Shown piece by piece: positions 23,501-35,897 of a stretch of DNA of 64,000 nt. Source of the DNA: Lateolabrax maculatus (lineage: Eukaryota; Chordata; Actinopteri; Acropomatiformes; Lateolabracidae); the NCBI GenBank assembly GCA_031216445.1, contig CM062213.1, positions 13,021,501 through 13,085,500 on the forward strand. Reading direction: 5' to 3'. The notes below the pieces were generated by a model. That model made no database searches. It was given only the letters and a program-made list of their open reading frames with translations, and was not told where the DNA came from. Both the position numbers and the translations under genes were made by a program. Position 1 is the stretch's first letter; each line of letters opens with the position of its first letter.

Positions 23501-26500
23501 ATTATGTGGTGCTAGTGGGTCTACCACTGAAGTTTGAATGTATTTTTGTTCAATATTCATATTAAACTTTATTCTTAAATGTCTAAACTAAACATTTGTA
23601 TATAGAAGCAGGTACATCTTAAGACCCAAAAATGAAAATCCTTGTGACATTACCTCTCTGTATTGTCTGGTTTAGGTGATTCTTACTAGGCACAGGCCAT
23701 TTGTTTTTGCCAACTATTCTCTGGGAGGGGCTGAAGTGTCCAGGACAGCAGCTGTCTACTCGGAAGATTCTCTTCTCTTTGTAGTTGGAAATAAGGTAAA
23801 TTTTGTAATATCTCCTGCAGGTATTGCTTATCTTTTTGGGAAATAAGGGGCCGGAGCACACTGATTTATTTGCAGTCTTTAATAGTGCAAACAGACCAAC
23901 CTTTTAACACTAATGTGTCTTCATCAGAGTCAGAATGGACAAAGACATAAGGCAAACACATATATAGTTAACCTGGAAAAGATGTACAATTGTCATTTGA
24001 TAATTGGTTGAAAAGGATTTCAAATCTATTGCATAATGGATCCAAGGGTGGGAGTAGCCATAGTCAGTGTCCAAGTGCCCCACCCCACGTACTATAACCT
24101 CATCAGTAACAAAGGAGCATATATTTCTACTTCTTCAAGTTACAAAGATAAAGCACAAAAAGCACTATATCCATCAATAATCAATTAGATGAAATCATGA
24201 CAAATGTAATTTTTTATTTAAGCCAAAAGGCTCAACTGTCTTAAGAGTGTGAATCCAACAGGCCTCTCTGCAGAGCAGTTGTTTGACTATGTGACCACCT
24301 GTAGGCGACGGTGATATTTTTTCTGTTCCCCAGAACTTTAATGACACACTGCAGAGCCATGGTGCGCTTATGCATAACGACGAGCAGTAGCATAATCCCT
24401 GTTTTGACTGTTTTCTTGTTTTATCTCTGGTTTACTCTCCGATCAAGATGTTCAGGGTGCCCTCTGCAGGACCAGGGTGTGCACATTTCACGACGTGCTC
24501 CATGTGTTTGACGGCTCCACATTTCATGAACTGTGGCTGGTGTTCAGGAATCTGCTCAAGGCAGCATGAGTGTGCCTCGCAGTGGAACAAAGACTCTTGC
24601 GCACCTGTCATAACAGAGGTAGAGCTGCTGCTAGGTGTAACTGATAAGCCAATGCATAAAGTTTAAACACCATGAGTCATAAACTGATTGTGTTAGAATG
24701 ACAACCCCTTTTCTCTGCAGTTTTTCCCTAAAATGGCACCTGCTGGTGGTGAGACAGAAGTGACACTGTGCGGCTGGGAGTTTCAGAGTCCTCTGCGACC
24801 AGCCATCATCAGCGGGAAAACCCACATCATCACAGTCGGCCCGGGGAACCTGTGTTCTGTCCTGCCTGAAAAGAGCAGTAGTGAAGTGTGAGTTGCACAC
24901 AGGCACACAATGCCACACACAGTTTATTTTCTCAACTTTCATGTTGTAGTATTGAGCACTGCAAGCCACAAGCCAACAGGCTAACTAAGGAAGAGTAATA
25001 TCAATTAGTTTACATTTCTTTTAAATGGATCCATTGGATTATTTTTTCTATTTTTTGTCTCTAATGGTCTTAATGAGGAGTTTGATATAAAGCTGTTCTT
25101 TTAAATCTCTGTAGTTACTAGATGTGTGAGATTTGAAAATGTTTTAAACAGTGTGATGTGGATGAGCTTGCAGATTCGTCTGGTTCCCAGGCTAGTGGCT
25201 GGCTAGTCTTTATATAAAGTTGCATTTTTTCTTCCCTCGAACCATTAAATTTGGTTTATGAATAGACTATAATATATTTATGTATAGTCTTAGCTTGTTA
25301 TGCTGTACTTCTGTATAGAATAAATAGTTTTTTTACAACAAATAGCTATATAAGATATTCTTTGGATATACTTTGTTGGATTACTAAAGCATTGTAATTT
25401 CAGGCACTGATAATGTATTTTATCTTGATATGCATCAAGTCCTATCAGGAACTGTACATGTAATGACGTATGCATGATGTACCCAATTACTGTAGGTGTC
25501 TATATAGATAACAACTAATGTGGTTAACAAAATGCTGTTTTTTTAAATTATTAAAATACAGCATTTACAGACTTCTCTGTATCACAGAAGTATTCAAAAA
25601 CTGGTTCCAACTTGTTCCAAGTCTGAGAGGAGAATTAATCACTGGACATACACTAAAGATGTTCTCGTGTTTGGTTGGAACATTTTTTTGAATACTGTGT
25701 AAATTTGTCACATTGTCACATTTGCTGCCATTCACTGCTATCTGACAAGCTGCTGGCTCACTAGAATATCTACATCTACAGAATTCATAGATTCATAATT
25801 CCTTGTGTCCTTAAATCAGGCTAGTATGCAAGATTCAGGAAAAAACACCCAACAAAGACCTCACCATCACACTGGAAGTGCACGAGGGGAAAGTGGAGGG
25901 CCGCTATTCAATTGAAGGCACAGCTCAGATGTCTGGCTTCTCTTTTGTGGTGAGAATTCAAATTTTTTTGCAATTGATACAGATTTAAAATGAGTTCTGT
26001 ATGTTCTTTATTTGCATAAATTATATGTATAATGTAATTAAGTGATAAAATATTCCACCTCTATTTAATCAGGAGCCTAGTATAACAGAAATCAGGCCTG
26101 ACTATGGACCCATGTTTGGAGGAACAACAGTTACTCTGACAGGCAGATATCTTAATTCTGGGCTGAAAATGGATGTTTTCTTTGCTGACAAAAAATGCAA
26201 CATTCAAAGGTGAGCAACACGGAAGACTACAGTATTTATTTTGCTAACGCATGACTATGATCTATAACACTTTAATGTCACTATGCATTTGCATACTGTG
26301 ATCTCTGTTCTTTTCAGTGCCCCTGAAGGAAGTGGGACTATGTCCTCAATTGTCTGCCATACAGCAGCTGCTGCAGGTGTTGGGAAGGTACCTGTGAACG
26401 TCTTCATTGACAACTTTCAAGTGACAACCACTAAGATGTTCTTCTACAAGAAAAACCCTGTTATAACCTCTGTGCATCCTCATTGCAGTTTACAAAGGTA

Positions 26501-29500
26501 GGACACTGACCTCAGTCTGCTGTGCCTGTATTAATGGACTCATGCTCCAAATGAAATGATGTCACCTTTACATTTCCTCATCATAAGACAAACTGTGTTT
26601 GCACAGAAAACAAGTCAATGTTATTTTTAATATGCTCATTTATACTGTCATACAGTGGCTCCAAGCTGGTGATAGAAGGTCAGAATCTTGACTCTGCGCA
26701 CAAAACTGTGGTTCAGTACACTCTCAAAAATGGCGACCTGCAATCTCTTCAACAAGTAAGTAAACTTTTTGATTTTATCCTTGTGTAAGACTTTATATAC
26801 ACAGTACAATATTCAATTAAACTAATTTCATTTTAGTTCAATTAATTCCTGGTCATTAAAACTGTGTGTGCAGAGAAACCAGGGCTGGGTATCGTTTAAA
26901 AATTATGATACCAGTACCAATACAAGTAACCTTAAAGTGATACCGATACCAATAGAGCACTTAATTTGATACCTTTTTTTTTTCGACTTCATTCAATACC
27001 AATTGTGAATGGAAACCTTTAGTTGCGTAAAATGCCACCACTCCTCCCCATCCAGATGATTTATACAGGATCATTTACAAGTGGTCAGATTATTCAAATA
27101 TGTACTAAATAACTGTACAAAACTGCACAATAAAGTAATATTTGGGCAGTGTAATTTTAAACATCACATGAGGTGCTTTATCATGTTACTCATATTACCA
27201 GTTTTTCCTGAAATAATCCTTCCGCATTTTTTGCATTTATTTTTATAAGACACCATAGGCATATATTAAAGCCATACTTTCGAACATTTTGGTGGCATCT
27301 CAGCATGCTGTACTGCCAACTCTGCCAGATACACTGCGCTTATCTTCACCACACCACAGACGATATGGGCAGTAGCTGTTGCGGTAGTGGGCCAATCACA
27401 TGTTGCATTAAATTGAACAACGCTTGGGGTGCGGAAAACCATACAAATAGCAATGTTTTCTAGATCTGTGTACAAAAAGATCAAATGCAGGTATCGTTTG
27501 ACTGGAGACGTCTCAATACTACCTGGTACTGGGTTAGTCCGGTCGATACCTCACAGTTATTGAGTACTGATACCCAGCCCTAAGAGAAACACAATAAAAA
27601 AAATAATTGTACATTAAAATATAAACTGAACTGCAGTTTGTGATTTTCAACAGTGGATGCCCAGCCTCATTCTTTAGCTGAATATTGCTTTCTTATTATG
27701 CCAACTGTTACAGTAGCTGTGATTTCAAACACTATTTCACTTAAGGTCTGCAACGGCACAACAAATGCCACACATCTGGAGTGTTGGGCCCCTGCTTTTC
27801 CTGAGGAAATGCCAGAGGAAAAGTCTGTCACGGGGGAGATTTTCATTCACATGGATGGAAAAAGTAACCTCTGGAAGAGACGTTTTGACTACCACCCCAT
27901 TGTCAAAATCATTCCTTTTGAAAATGATGACAATATATTACTTCTAAAACCAGGAGAGACAGAAGTTTCACTGCATGTACGTTTGTACGACACACTCTTA
28001 CACACCTTATCTATTTATGTAATTAATTTGTCATGTTAAAATCTTAATAGCAACAATACTTGCACAGCACACTTATTAATACATGTGCATTCTTCAGTTT
28101 TTTTACTCTATGCAAAACACCAATTACTACTTGTCTTTTAACATTTAAACTTTTTCTGTCACATATGTAACAGCATAGCAAACTGAATACGGTGAGCACA
28201 TGTATGAAGATCATAATGACCATTGGGGGTGTGAACTGCAATGCCAAGGTTCTGTTAAATGAGCTGACCTGCAGGATTCCTAAAGGCCTGGTTATTCCCA
28301 GTGAGGGATTGCCTGTCAAGGTGAGAGAGTCTATTTTTAAAGAATCAACCTTAACATAAATAACCAGTGGAAATTGATACTAAATTAAATGTATTTAACA
28401 AGAGTAAATCATCTGTTTCACTACTGTAGGTGTCTGTGAATGGGGAAATGTATGATATGGGTACAGTAGTCAATGATGACAAGAACAACAACACTGAGAT
28501 TGCAGGCATTGTGCTGGGCATCATTGCTGCATTGGTAGTAGGTGCTGGCCTTGCATTAATTGTGATGATTCATTTGAGGAAGAAAAAAAGAGGTGAGAAA
28601 ATTCAGGTATTTCTTGATACATTCTACTAACCTGGAATGCAATTGTGATGATAATTTGTAAGCAAGAGTGTCTAATGTATGCTCATTCTGAACTATTTTC
28701 TGTTTATTATTATCAAACTGACCAACTGTGACTTTTGCCACTCACTTTACTGTATATTTTCATAGTTTGTTGTTCAGATTATTTTCATTTATCATATGTA
28801 TCCTTTCAGCCAATATAGAGAATCGTTTATCAACAATGCTTTCACGGAACCGCATGGGCAGCGGTCCTGATTTCTCCCCAACTGGTGACTACAGAAGAGG
28901 TGACAAATCCAAATTCCTTTATTCATTCATAAATCCATATTAACTGTTCGTCAAGTTCTTCCATCTGTTTATTCCCTTCCATTTTCTTCATCATGTAACC
29001 CTACCCTAACCATAACCCATACATAGGAACAAAAATTTTAGGTTTGCATGTTAGTGAAAAATGTATGAATTTAACAACCAACTTAAGTTAAATAAAAAAA
29101 TACTTCACATCACATAGTCTGTTTTTTAAGAGTAGTACCAAAAGATGCAATGGCCTTTTAAGTACAACGACTTCATGGTATGGTTCCCTTGTGTATGTTC
29201 CCTTGTGTGTTACAGTCGATCTGTCCAGTCAAACATCAGGTTCGGGAGGACTCGCCTTCCAAGGTTTATTATATGCTGCCAGCTATGATCACCTGTCCAT
29301 TCCTTTAGTGCCACGGGACAATATCTCAATGGTCAGTCTAAGTTCTGATCTTCTTGAGGAGGTCAAAGATGTCCTAATCCCTGCTGAGATGCTCCGAATT
29401 GAGAATAGCCAGATCATTGGCAAAGGTAAGCCTCTTGTCTTTTATAATGTTTGTTTGTTATGTTCGTTCTTTCGAATATTCTAGTGCAAACTATACATAA

Positions 29501-31614
29501 CAACTACTTTTTCTTTTTCTGCAGGCCACTTTGGGACAGTTTATCATGGATACTTACTAGACAGCCACAAGCAAGAGACCCACTGTGCTGTTAAATCATT
29601 GAACAGTATGTGAATATCCATTTAAAAATTTAAATCAGCATTATATGAGCTTGTGGCTGAGGGATTAGTCTGTATAACAGTACACAATGTATTAACAGGG
29701 ATCACAGATTTGGGGGAGGTGGACCAGTTCCTTAGAGAGGGCATCATCATGAAAGGCTTCCACCACCCTAACATACTGTGTCTCCTGGGCATCATGCTGC
29801 CTAAAGAAGGGCTCCCTCTGGTGGTTCTACCGTATATGAAGCATGGGGATGTGCGTCATTTCATCCGCTCTGAGAAAAGGGTAAATGACACAGTGAAACT
29901 GTCTGGACCAGTAGGGTCATGAATATTTTCTCTTTAACCAGTGTAGAGTTTTTGCTACTTCAGACCTTCGGTGTTGGAGGGGTCAGCTCTGTCTAATACA
30001 TGTTTGTCCTCCACAGAACCCAACAGTGAAAGACCTGATCGGCTTTGGGCTTCAGGTTGCCAAGGGGATGGAGTATTTAGCCCAGAAAAAATTTGTCCAT
30101 AGAGACCTGGCTGCACGTAACTGCATGTGAGTGTGAATCATACACTGATTAACAAATTAATGAATAACCCAGACCATGACTTCTCAGTGATGAAGCTTTG
30201 TCACACCTCAGGAGGCCATTTCACTGTTTCTTGTAAAGTTGAAGCTTGTGATGTATTATAAAAATGTATTAAAAGCACTGAATACCTTATCAATTTAATG
30301 TAAACAAGAAATACTACAGTGTTGTTTGGTATTGTTGTACAGTCAACTACAGTACTTTTATTTATCTTGATATCCTTAGACATTTATTAATCCTGAAAAA
30401 TAACTTGGTGTTCTTCACAAGTTAGTAAAACCTAGAAAAGATATAATAATAATTAATAAATAAGTAATGAATCTCTCCCTAAAGATTAATTATTAATTAA
30501 ACATTAATAACTTGCTTTTAAAGACAGAAAATCTTGCTTCGATTATCCCACCAAATAAAACATACAATCATATTTGGGATTTTTTTTTAAATCAGTTAAA
30601 GAAAGATAGACTACCTTGTCCATCTGCAATTATCTTGGGATGACACTTTTTAAAAAACTGCTGGTACAGTATTTTTATTAAATGTTTCTACACACATATT
30701 AAAGGAATAGTTTGACATTTTGGGAAATACACTGATTTTCCAAACTGGTGTAAATAAAAGTTCACCTGGCTCCTCTTAAGCACACCTTGAGTTTAGAGAT
30801 GTGACTGGAAGGTGATGTTTCTTTCTCTTTTCAGGTTGGATGAAACCTTCACTGTAAAGGTGGCTGACTTTGGCATGGCAAGGGACATCTATGACAAGGA
30901 ATACTACAGCATTCAAGATCACAAACGGGTAAAGCTGCCGGTGAAGTGGATGGCCATCGAAAGCCTGCAAACACAAAAGTTCACTACCAAGTCTGATGTG
31001 GTGAGTGTACTTTATCCACTAAAATATCCTTGTTAGAACTATCATGTGTGTATCTCACAATACATTGCTTATCTGTTTCCCAGTGGTCATATGGCATCTT
31101 ATTATGGGAGCTGTTGACCAGAGGTGCTAACCCATATCCAGATGTGGACCCCTATGACATCACACACTACTTGTTGAAAGGACGTCGGCTTCTCCAGCCA
31201 CAGTTTTGTCCTGATACTCTGTAAGACCCATGCATGCAGTCTGTAATTATCATAAGACATAATGATGTAACACAATTGCCTAATGCCTAATTTTTAAGCT
31301 CACAATGGCCTTCATTCAATAGTTCACTTACCTGCTTACACATTTACTCATTCACTCATTTACACATTTATTCATTCCACAGCTATTCCACCATGCTGAC
31401 ATGTTGGGACCCAGAGCCAGAGTGCAGACCAAGCTTCAATAGCCTGGTTACAGAAGTACAACACATCCTGTCCGGTCTGGATGGAGAGCACTACATCAGT
31501 CTGAAGGTTACCTACGTCAATTTAGAACAGCCAAGGCCTTACCCGTCCCTGACTGGATCTGCAGATGAGGCTGAGGCCTCAGACTTGGACACAGACTGTC
31601 ATGCTGCCAGCTGA
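20544..31614 (+). CDS. mst1r: Macrophage-stimulating protein receptor (RON), MET-family receptor tyrosine kinase
   Basis: Membrane receptor for MST1/MSP. Exons: 20544-21749, 23301-23471, 23676-23795, 24448-24618, 24721-24887, 25820-25949, 26073-26209, 26318-26497, 26656-26755, 27746-27976, 28174-28320, 28430-28592, 28810-28899, 29216-29425, 29525-29605, 29699-29880, 30017-30126, 30835-31000, 31084-31220, 31383-31614. They join in frame to 1376 codons (human RON about 1400). Order: signal peptide (about 1-22), Sema domain with an arginine-rich furin site at 298-304, Cys-rich PSI (500-556), four IPT repeats (about 557-925), membrane helix (about 944-969), kinase with GKGHFG near 1075, HRDLAARN at 1190, DFG at 1210, activation tyrosines 1222/1223, and docking tyrosines about 1337 and 1344. 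ATG 20544 is chosen because a signal peptide follows directly; the frame upstream has only a GTG. MET itself is the alternative, but the neighbours and the YISL/YVNL tail favour RON. A teleost a/b paralogue cannot be told apart here. Confidence 0.93.
23850..24400 (-). mobile_element. Penelope-like or related retroelement 3' fragment (antisense)
   Basis: The minus strand encodes a degenerate stretch reading like REACWIHTLKTVEPFGLN near 24220-24290. This kind of motif is common at the C-terminus of Penelope-like element proteins. Further along, GATGAAGACACATTAGTG then a TTGGTCTGTTTGCAC-like tail resembles the 3' end of abundant fish copies. It has stop codons and lies in the mst1r intron between exons 3 and 4. 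Family assignment is from memory. Confidence 0.45.
25162..25194. mobile_element. Isolated terminal fragment of the TAGCCTGG element
   Basis: Thirty-three bases are identical to the right end of the 52.4 kb copy (52870-52902). Nothing else of the element is visible on either side. It is in an mst1r intron. Confidence 0.6.
26880..27582. mobile_element. hAT-type non-autonomous DNA transposon in mst1r intron
   Basis: Terminal inverted repeats share 13 bases (AGGGCTGGGTATC), with C as first base on the left and T on the right. A perfect 8-bp direct duplication, AGAGAAAC, flanks the element at 26872-26879 and 27583-27590. An 8-bp duplication with CAGGG-like ends is typical of hAT elements. The 703-bp interior has no transposase frame and carries further GGTATCG-type subterminal repeats. 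Confidence 0.85.
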
Positions 31615-34070
31615 GGGTGCAAAGCCCTGAGACTCTCTGATAGGACCACAGGATCCGGATTTAAGTTGGAAAGCATACAAGAGACTACTTAGCCTGGACC
31701 ATTTATGCGTCACCTAAATTGTTGATCATGTCTACAACCCTGAGCACATGGAAAGTTTAGCTACTTATTTAAAAGACACTGTAGGTACTAGAAACTGTCA
31801 TTGGGGCTGAGACAATTTGTAGGAAATGGAGACAGGATGTAGATGGAAGTAAATATTTTTTGATATTGTTTTTTGCTTTTCAAAGATCTGAAGCACAAGT
31901 GTGAATGAGACAAAATGAATGTAAAAAATGTTCTGTTAATATGTTTTGTTCTCAGATTTGTAGAATAGGATGTGGGGTTACATGACACTATGTGCTGTTA
32001 TATAAATATATGCCTCTAAGCCATTGTATTAGACTGTTAGACATACGGGATCTATAAATGCTGAAATGTGCTCAGGGGTCAACATTTTCACGTTTTTTGA
32101 CACATTCTTCTTGCTATACGGGGATATTATATAGATTATATCCTTTCATATAGACTATAGAATGTAGACTTAATACGAGTGGCCGTGTTCATGTGAAATC
32201 ATTCTACTAGATGCAGAATAACTAGTGCTATTGATACTCTGTCAAAAGCTCTGTACTTACTGAACAATATACAGTGAGCTGTCGGTGCTGAGGCTTAGAA
32301 ACACATTTAGTACCTATTATCGTCACTAGAGGGCAACCAATGCCTCCTTTTATCTTTCAGTCGCTGCAGCATTGATGCTCTGCACTACAGCAGACAGCTC
32401 AGCACAAAGGTGTTACACAAACAGCACAAGTATATTCATCTGAACATCAGAACAAACTCAATCTTTTCCACTCAATCAATGTAGCGTTACTTTTTGTCCA
32501 TACTGCACAATTTGTTTCCTTGTTTCCTGCATGAAATTAAAATGATCTCCAAAAGAGTAAATTAAACGATACAAGGGATTTTAGAATTTATGCACTGATT
32601 TTTTAACTTTAAGACTCACAATGCAGTATGGTGTAATCACAAAAATAGTTGTTGACCAACAAGCTTTCTACCAGGGGTAATAGATTTGGTTTTGTTATTG
32701 CTGCATCAAACTGGTGTTATTATTTCTTTTCTCTAGGTCACACTGTAAAGTGTTTTTGTACAGACAAATGATTGCTAATGCATACATGTTTCTAAAGCGT
32801 CAACAAATTAAATGTTTCCCTATACTTGTTTTTCCTAGCCATATCCTGAATTAAGACTAAGAAAAAATCCTGATGGACAGTTCTACCTAAAAACTCACCC
32901 ACAATTTTATTATTATTTTACAGTTTTTTTTCTGGCATTCTGATAAAAATGCAGATCACTGGTACAGCAAGAGAAGGTACAGAAGTTCGTCATGAAAATA
33001 GATCATCAAAACCACTGAAAAAAAAAAGATACTGAGTGCAATAATACAGGTCTGAGGCAGTAGAGCTCTTGTTCTCTGCCAGGTGGATGAGAGAAAAAAC
33101 ACACTGTTAAAGGTCTGAATTATGTCAGCTCAGCTAGAGAAAACTACATGCTTCTGCCTAATCTGTGTATCTAGCATTTGTAATGCTCTCTATGAATAAT
33201 TTATGGTTCTAAAAAAAGATGTATTTTTTTTTATCCCTTGCCTTCAGGTACTGGAAAGGTGGTGGTAATAATGACAAAATCCGGTTGTGTTCAGGTAGAG
33301 GTTCAGGATTTGAAAATTAGGTGATGTATGCAGCTAAAGACTGAAGAGAAAGCCAAAATTATGGATGTTTGTTGCTGTGAACAACTATCACATTTGAGAT
33401 TTGCTTTTATTGATGTAATCCCATAGCAAAGACAAGATGTAATGTTTTTTAATGGTAACTGGTCAGTTTCAGTATCTGCTCTTTCAATATCATCAGGGCT
33501 CCAAATAAATAAATAAAATAAAGTTCTGGCTATTACTGATTTAATTCAGATCTTTTTAAAAAGTATTTGTAGTCTGCACATAATGAAGAGGAGATGAAGA
33601 GCAGGAAAGAAAGGGTTAGACAAAAAAATAAACATTATGAGCTGCTCTTGAACCCACAGTGGAAAAACTACACATTTTGTACCTGTACCTCAGCGTAGTG
33701 GGCCACTCAAACAGGCTTTTCTATCAAGTGCTAAGATAACCTCTTTAAGTCTTTTAAGCAAGTGTCTGATTCGATTTCTGTACAAATTTGTCCTTTAACT
33801 CTTCATAGTGTAAACTTGCAGATTGATTTTATAATTAACTTGCCAGGACAGCTTCTAAGATTTTATGAAACATTTCAAATAAAATTTGGCATGAAACAAG
33901 GACACTGGCATTGAAATCAAAACTTGAAATAAAAAAAAAAAAAGATTGGCACCATCTTTGGGAATAATAAAACATTATATTGGAAAATAGCACAGTAGCC
34001 TCTGTTTTGACCATGAATCTGTTTTTCTTATGTTTTTGATTATTTTGATTTATTTCATTTTTTAAATAAA
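31615..34070 (+). other. mst1r: mst1r 3' UTR, probable extent
   Basis: AT-rich non-coding DNA follows the TGA at 31612-31614. Several AATAAA-type signals occur, including a cluster near 33503-33525 and one at 34065-34070 that is followed by a GT-rich stretch. Which site is used is unknown, so the right end is the last good candidate. No open frame of note was found. Confidence 0.4.
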
Positions 34071-34948
34071 ATGTTTTTCAATGCCAATGTTTGCTTGTTC
34101 TGTTTAAAGGCAGAGAACAAATATTGTACTGGGTAACTACCAGGTTTGACCCTGTAAACATACTGCTGTAAATGTGAGGCTGGTTGGTAAGGGACAACTC
34201 TGTGTGGATAAACAAGTGTTGGCAGATTTCAGGGGAAACATTGTTGACTTTATAAACTCCACTGCTTGTTGAAACAAAAGCAATTAATGGCTAAAATGTT
34301 CAATTAATGTGTCGATTTTATCACTTGTGTTGTGTTAGAAAATCATTAAGGTAGGTCCTGGCCTCTTTCAGCTCTGCACAGCTTAAAGAAGTAGTCCTCA
34401 ATTTATGTAGCATTGCATTAAGTAAATTCATAAAGTTGGGGGACACATTAAAAAGAATGGACAAAATTGAAGCAACAGAGGCCCAAACATCTTGACTTAT
34501 AGTCCCTAGTATGGGTTAAACTCCAAAAACACTGGATCAACACTTCCTGTAATGCAACCCAAAAGCATTTTTTCTCTTTCATTAGATCCTGCCCATGCAC
34601 AGTCCTCACACTTGTAATAATGTTTTGGATATTAATATGAACACTATTTAAAGGTGGAAACTGGTAATTACAGTAACTCCAATGTGACATGAATGTGCCC
34701 TAAGTCCAAGACACGATAACCCAGATGACATCACCAAGGTTATTTACTCAGACTTTAGAAAAAGTCGTCCAGAGCCGCAGCAGCGGTGTACAGTTGTTTT
34801 GACAGGTTAGTAGTAGTCCCCATGAAGAGCAAATTCATGAGTAAAATTCCTCTCTAAGTAAGTTTGTTGCTGTAGAGACAAATAATCAACTGACAAATGA
34901 TTGAACCAACCGTCAATGAATCAATGAAAAGCCTGGTTACACTGACAC

Positions 34949-34979
34949 AGAGAGAGAGAGAGAGAGACAGAGAGAGATA
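34949..34979. repeat. (GA)n microsatellite
   Basis: AG/GA dinucleotide run with one CA interruption, in the spacer after mst1r. Confidence 0.9.
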
Positions 34980-35481
34980 TACTACCCCATCCAAACCCAG
35001 TAGCACAGTGAGGGGGAATAGCTGCGCTGAACAAGCTGAGAGCAGACCCCTAAAGTCTGTGGTCTAAAATTCCTTTTGTTCTCTTCAAGTGTATATATTT
35101 ATAAATATTTTACACTTTATTTCACACAGCCGTGGTTTTGGAGCAGGGCTCGGTTGAAATCCGCGAAACTGCAAATATCATACAGCAGCTGTTGTGTTAT
35201 CCACGACAAACTGGACAAGGAAAACGAAACTGGGGGTAGCTGTTTCCTGTTAAGACTTACACAAATGTGTCCTTTCACAGACAAAAAATAATATTAGGAC
35301 AGCCAGTTAGGACTTTTAGTGTAGGTGCCAAAATTGTAATCTTCATCTTCAGACCATGGGTGTAGGGACATTAGAAAGTGGAGTGGGTTTCAACTTCTGT
35401 GCATGCATGTTATTTTCTAGCCAGGAACTGGAGCAATAAATAAGGAGCCAACTTTGTAAATGCACCACTGCTTTTAAGCGC

Positions 35482-35897
35482 CTAATGTTTGGATTCACTA
35501 ATGATGAGTTGCGTGTGCTTGGGAGCACTAACCCTCTCACAGGAGGGCGGTGACAAAGCTCTGCCGACATGTCCATTGATACCATTTGTCTTGGATTCAT
35601 CAGTATAGCTCGACGGGAACGATGCAGTCATTTGGTGAGCTTTGTGAAAGTGCCTGGCATCAGATGTTTTGTACTGCACCACTTTGATAAAAAATTGCTT
35701 GAGGAGTAAGAAGAAAAAAAAACTCGCTGTTGAGCTTTTTTTGCGGGTGTTTTGAACTGGGCTTTGTATGCATTCACCATCTGAAGTTTTTCAACATTGC
35801 TCAAGGTCTCAGTTTTTGTTGATGTTGATACTTTGAGGGAAAAGCATGCAGAAGAAGACGTGGGCAGAAAATATGACAATGCAACAAGAGAATGCAT
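35482..35897 (-). pseudogene. Possible decayed coding sequence, family unknown
   Basis: Two overlapping minus-strand open frames (35628-35897 and 35482-35682) have a more protein-like composition than the surrounding DNA and would join if a single frameshift near 35690, beside an A/T run, is assumed. The second ends at a natural-looking stop. No introns are needed, so a processed pseudogene or transposon fossil is possible. No family is recognised and chance remains likely. Confidence 0.2.
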
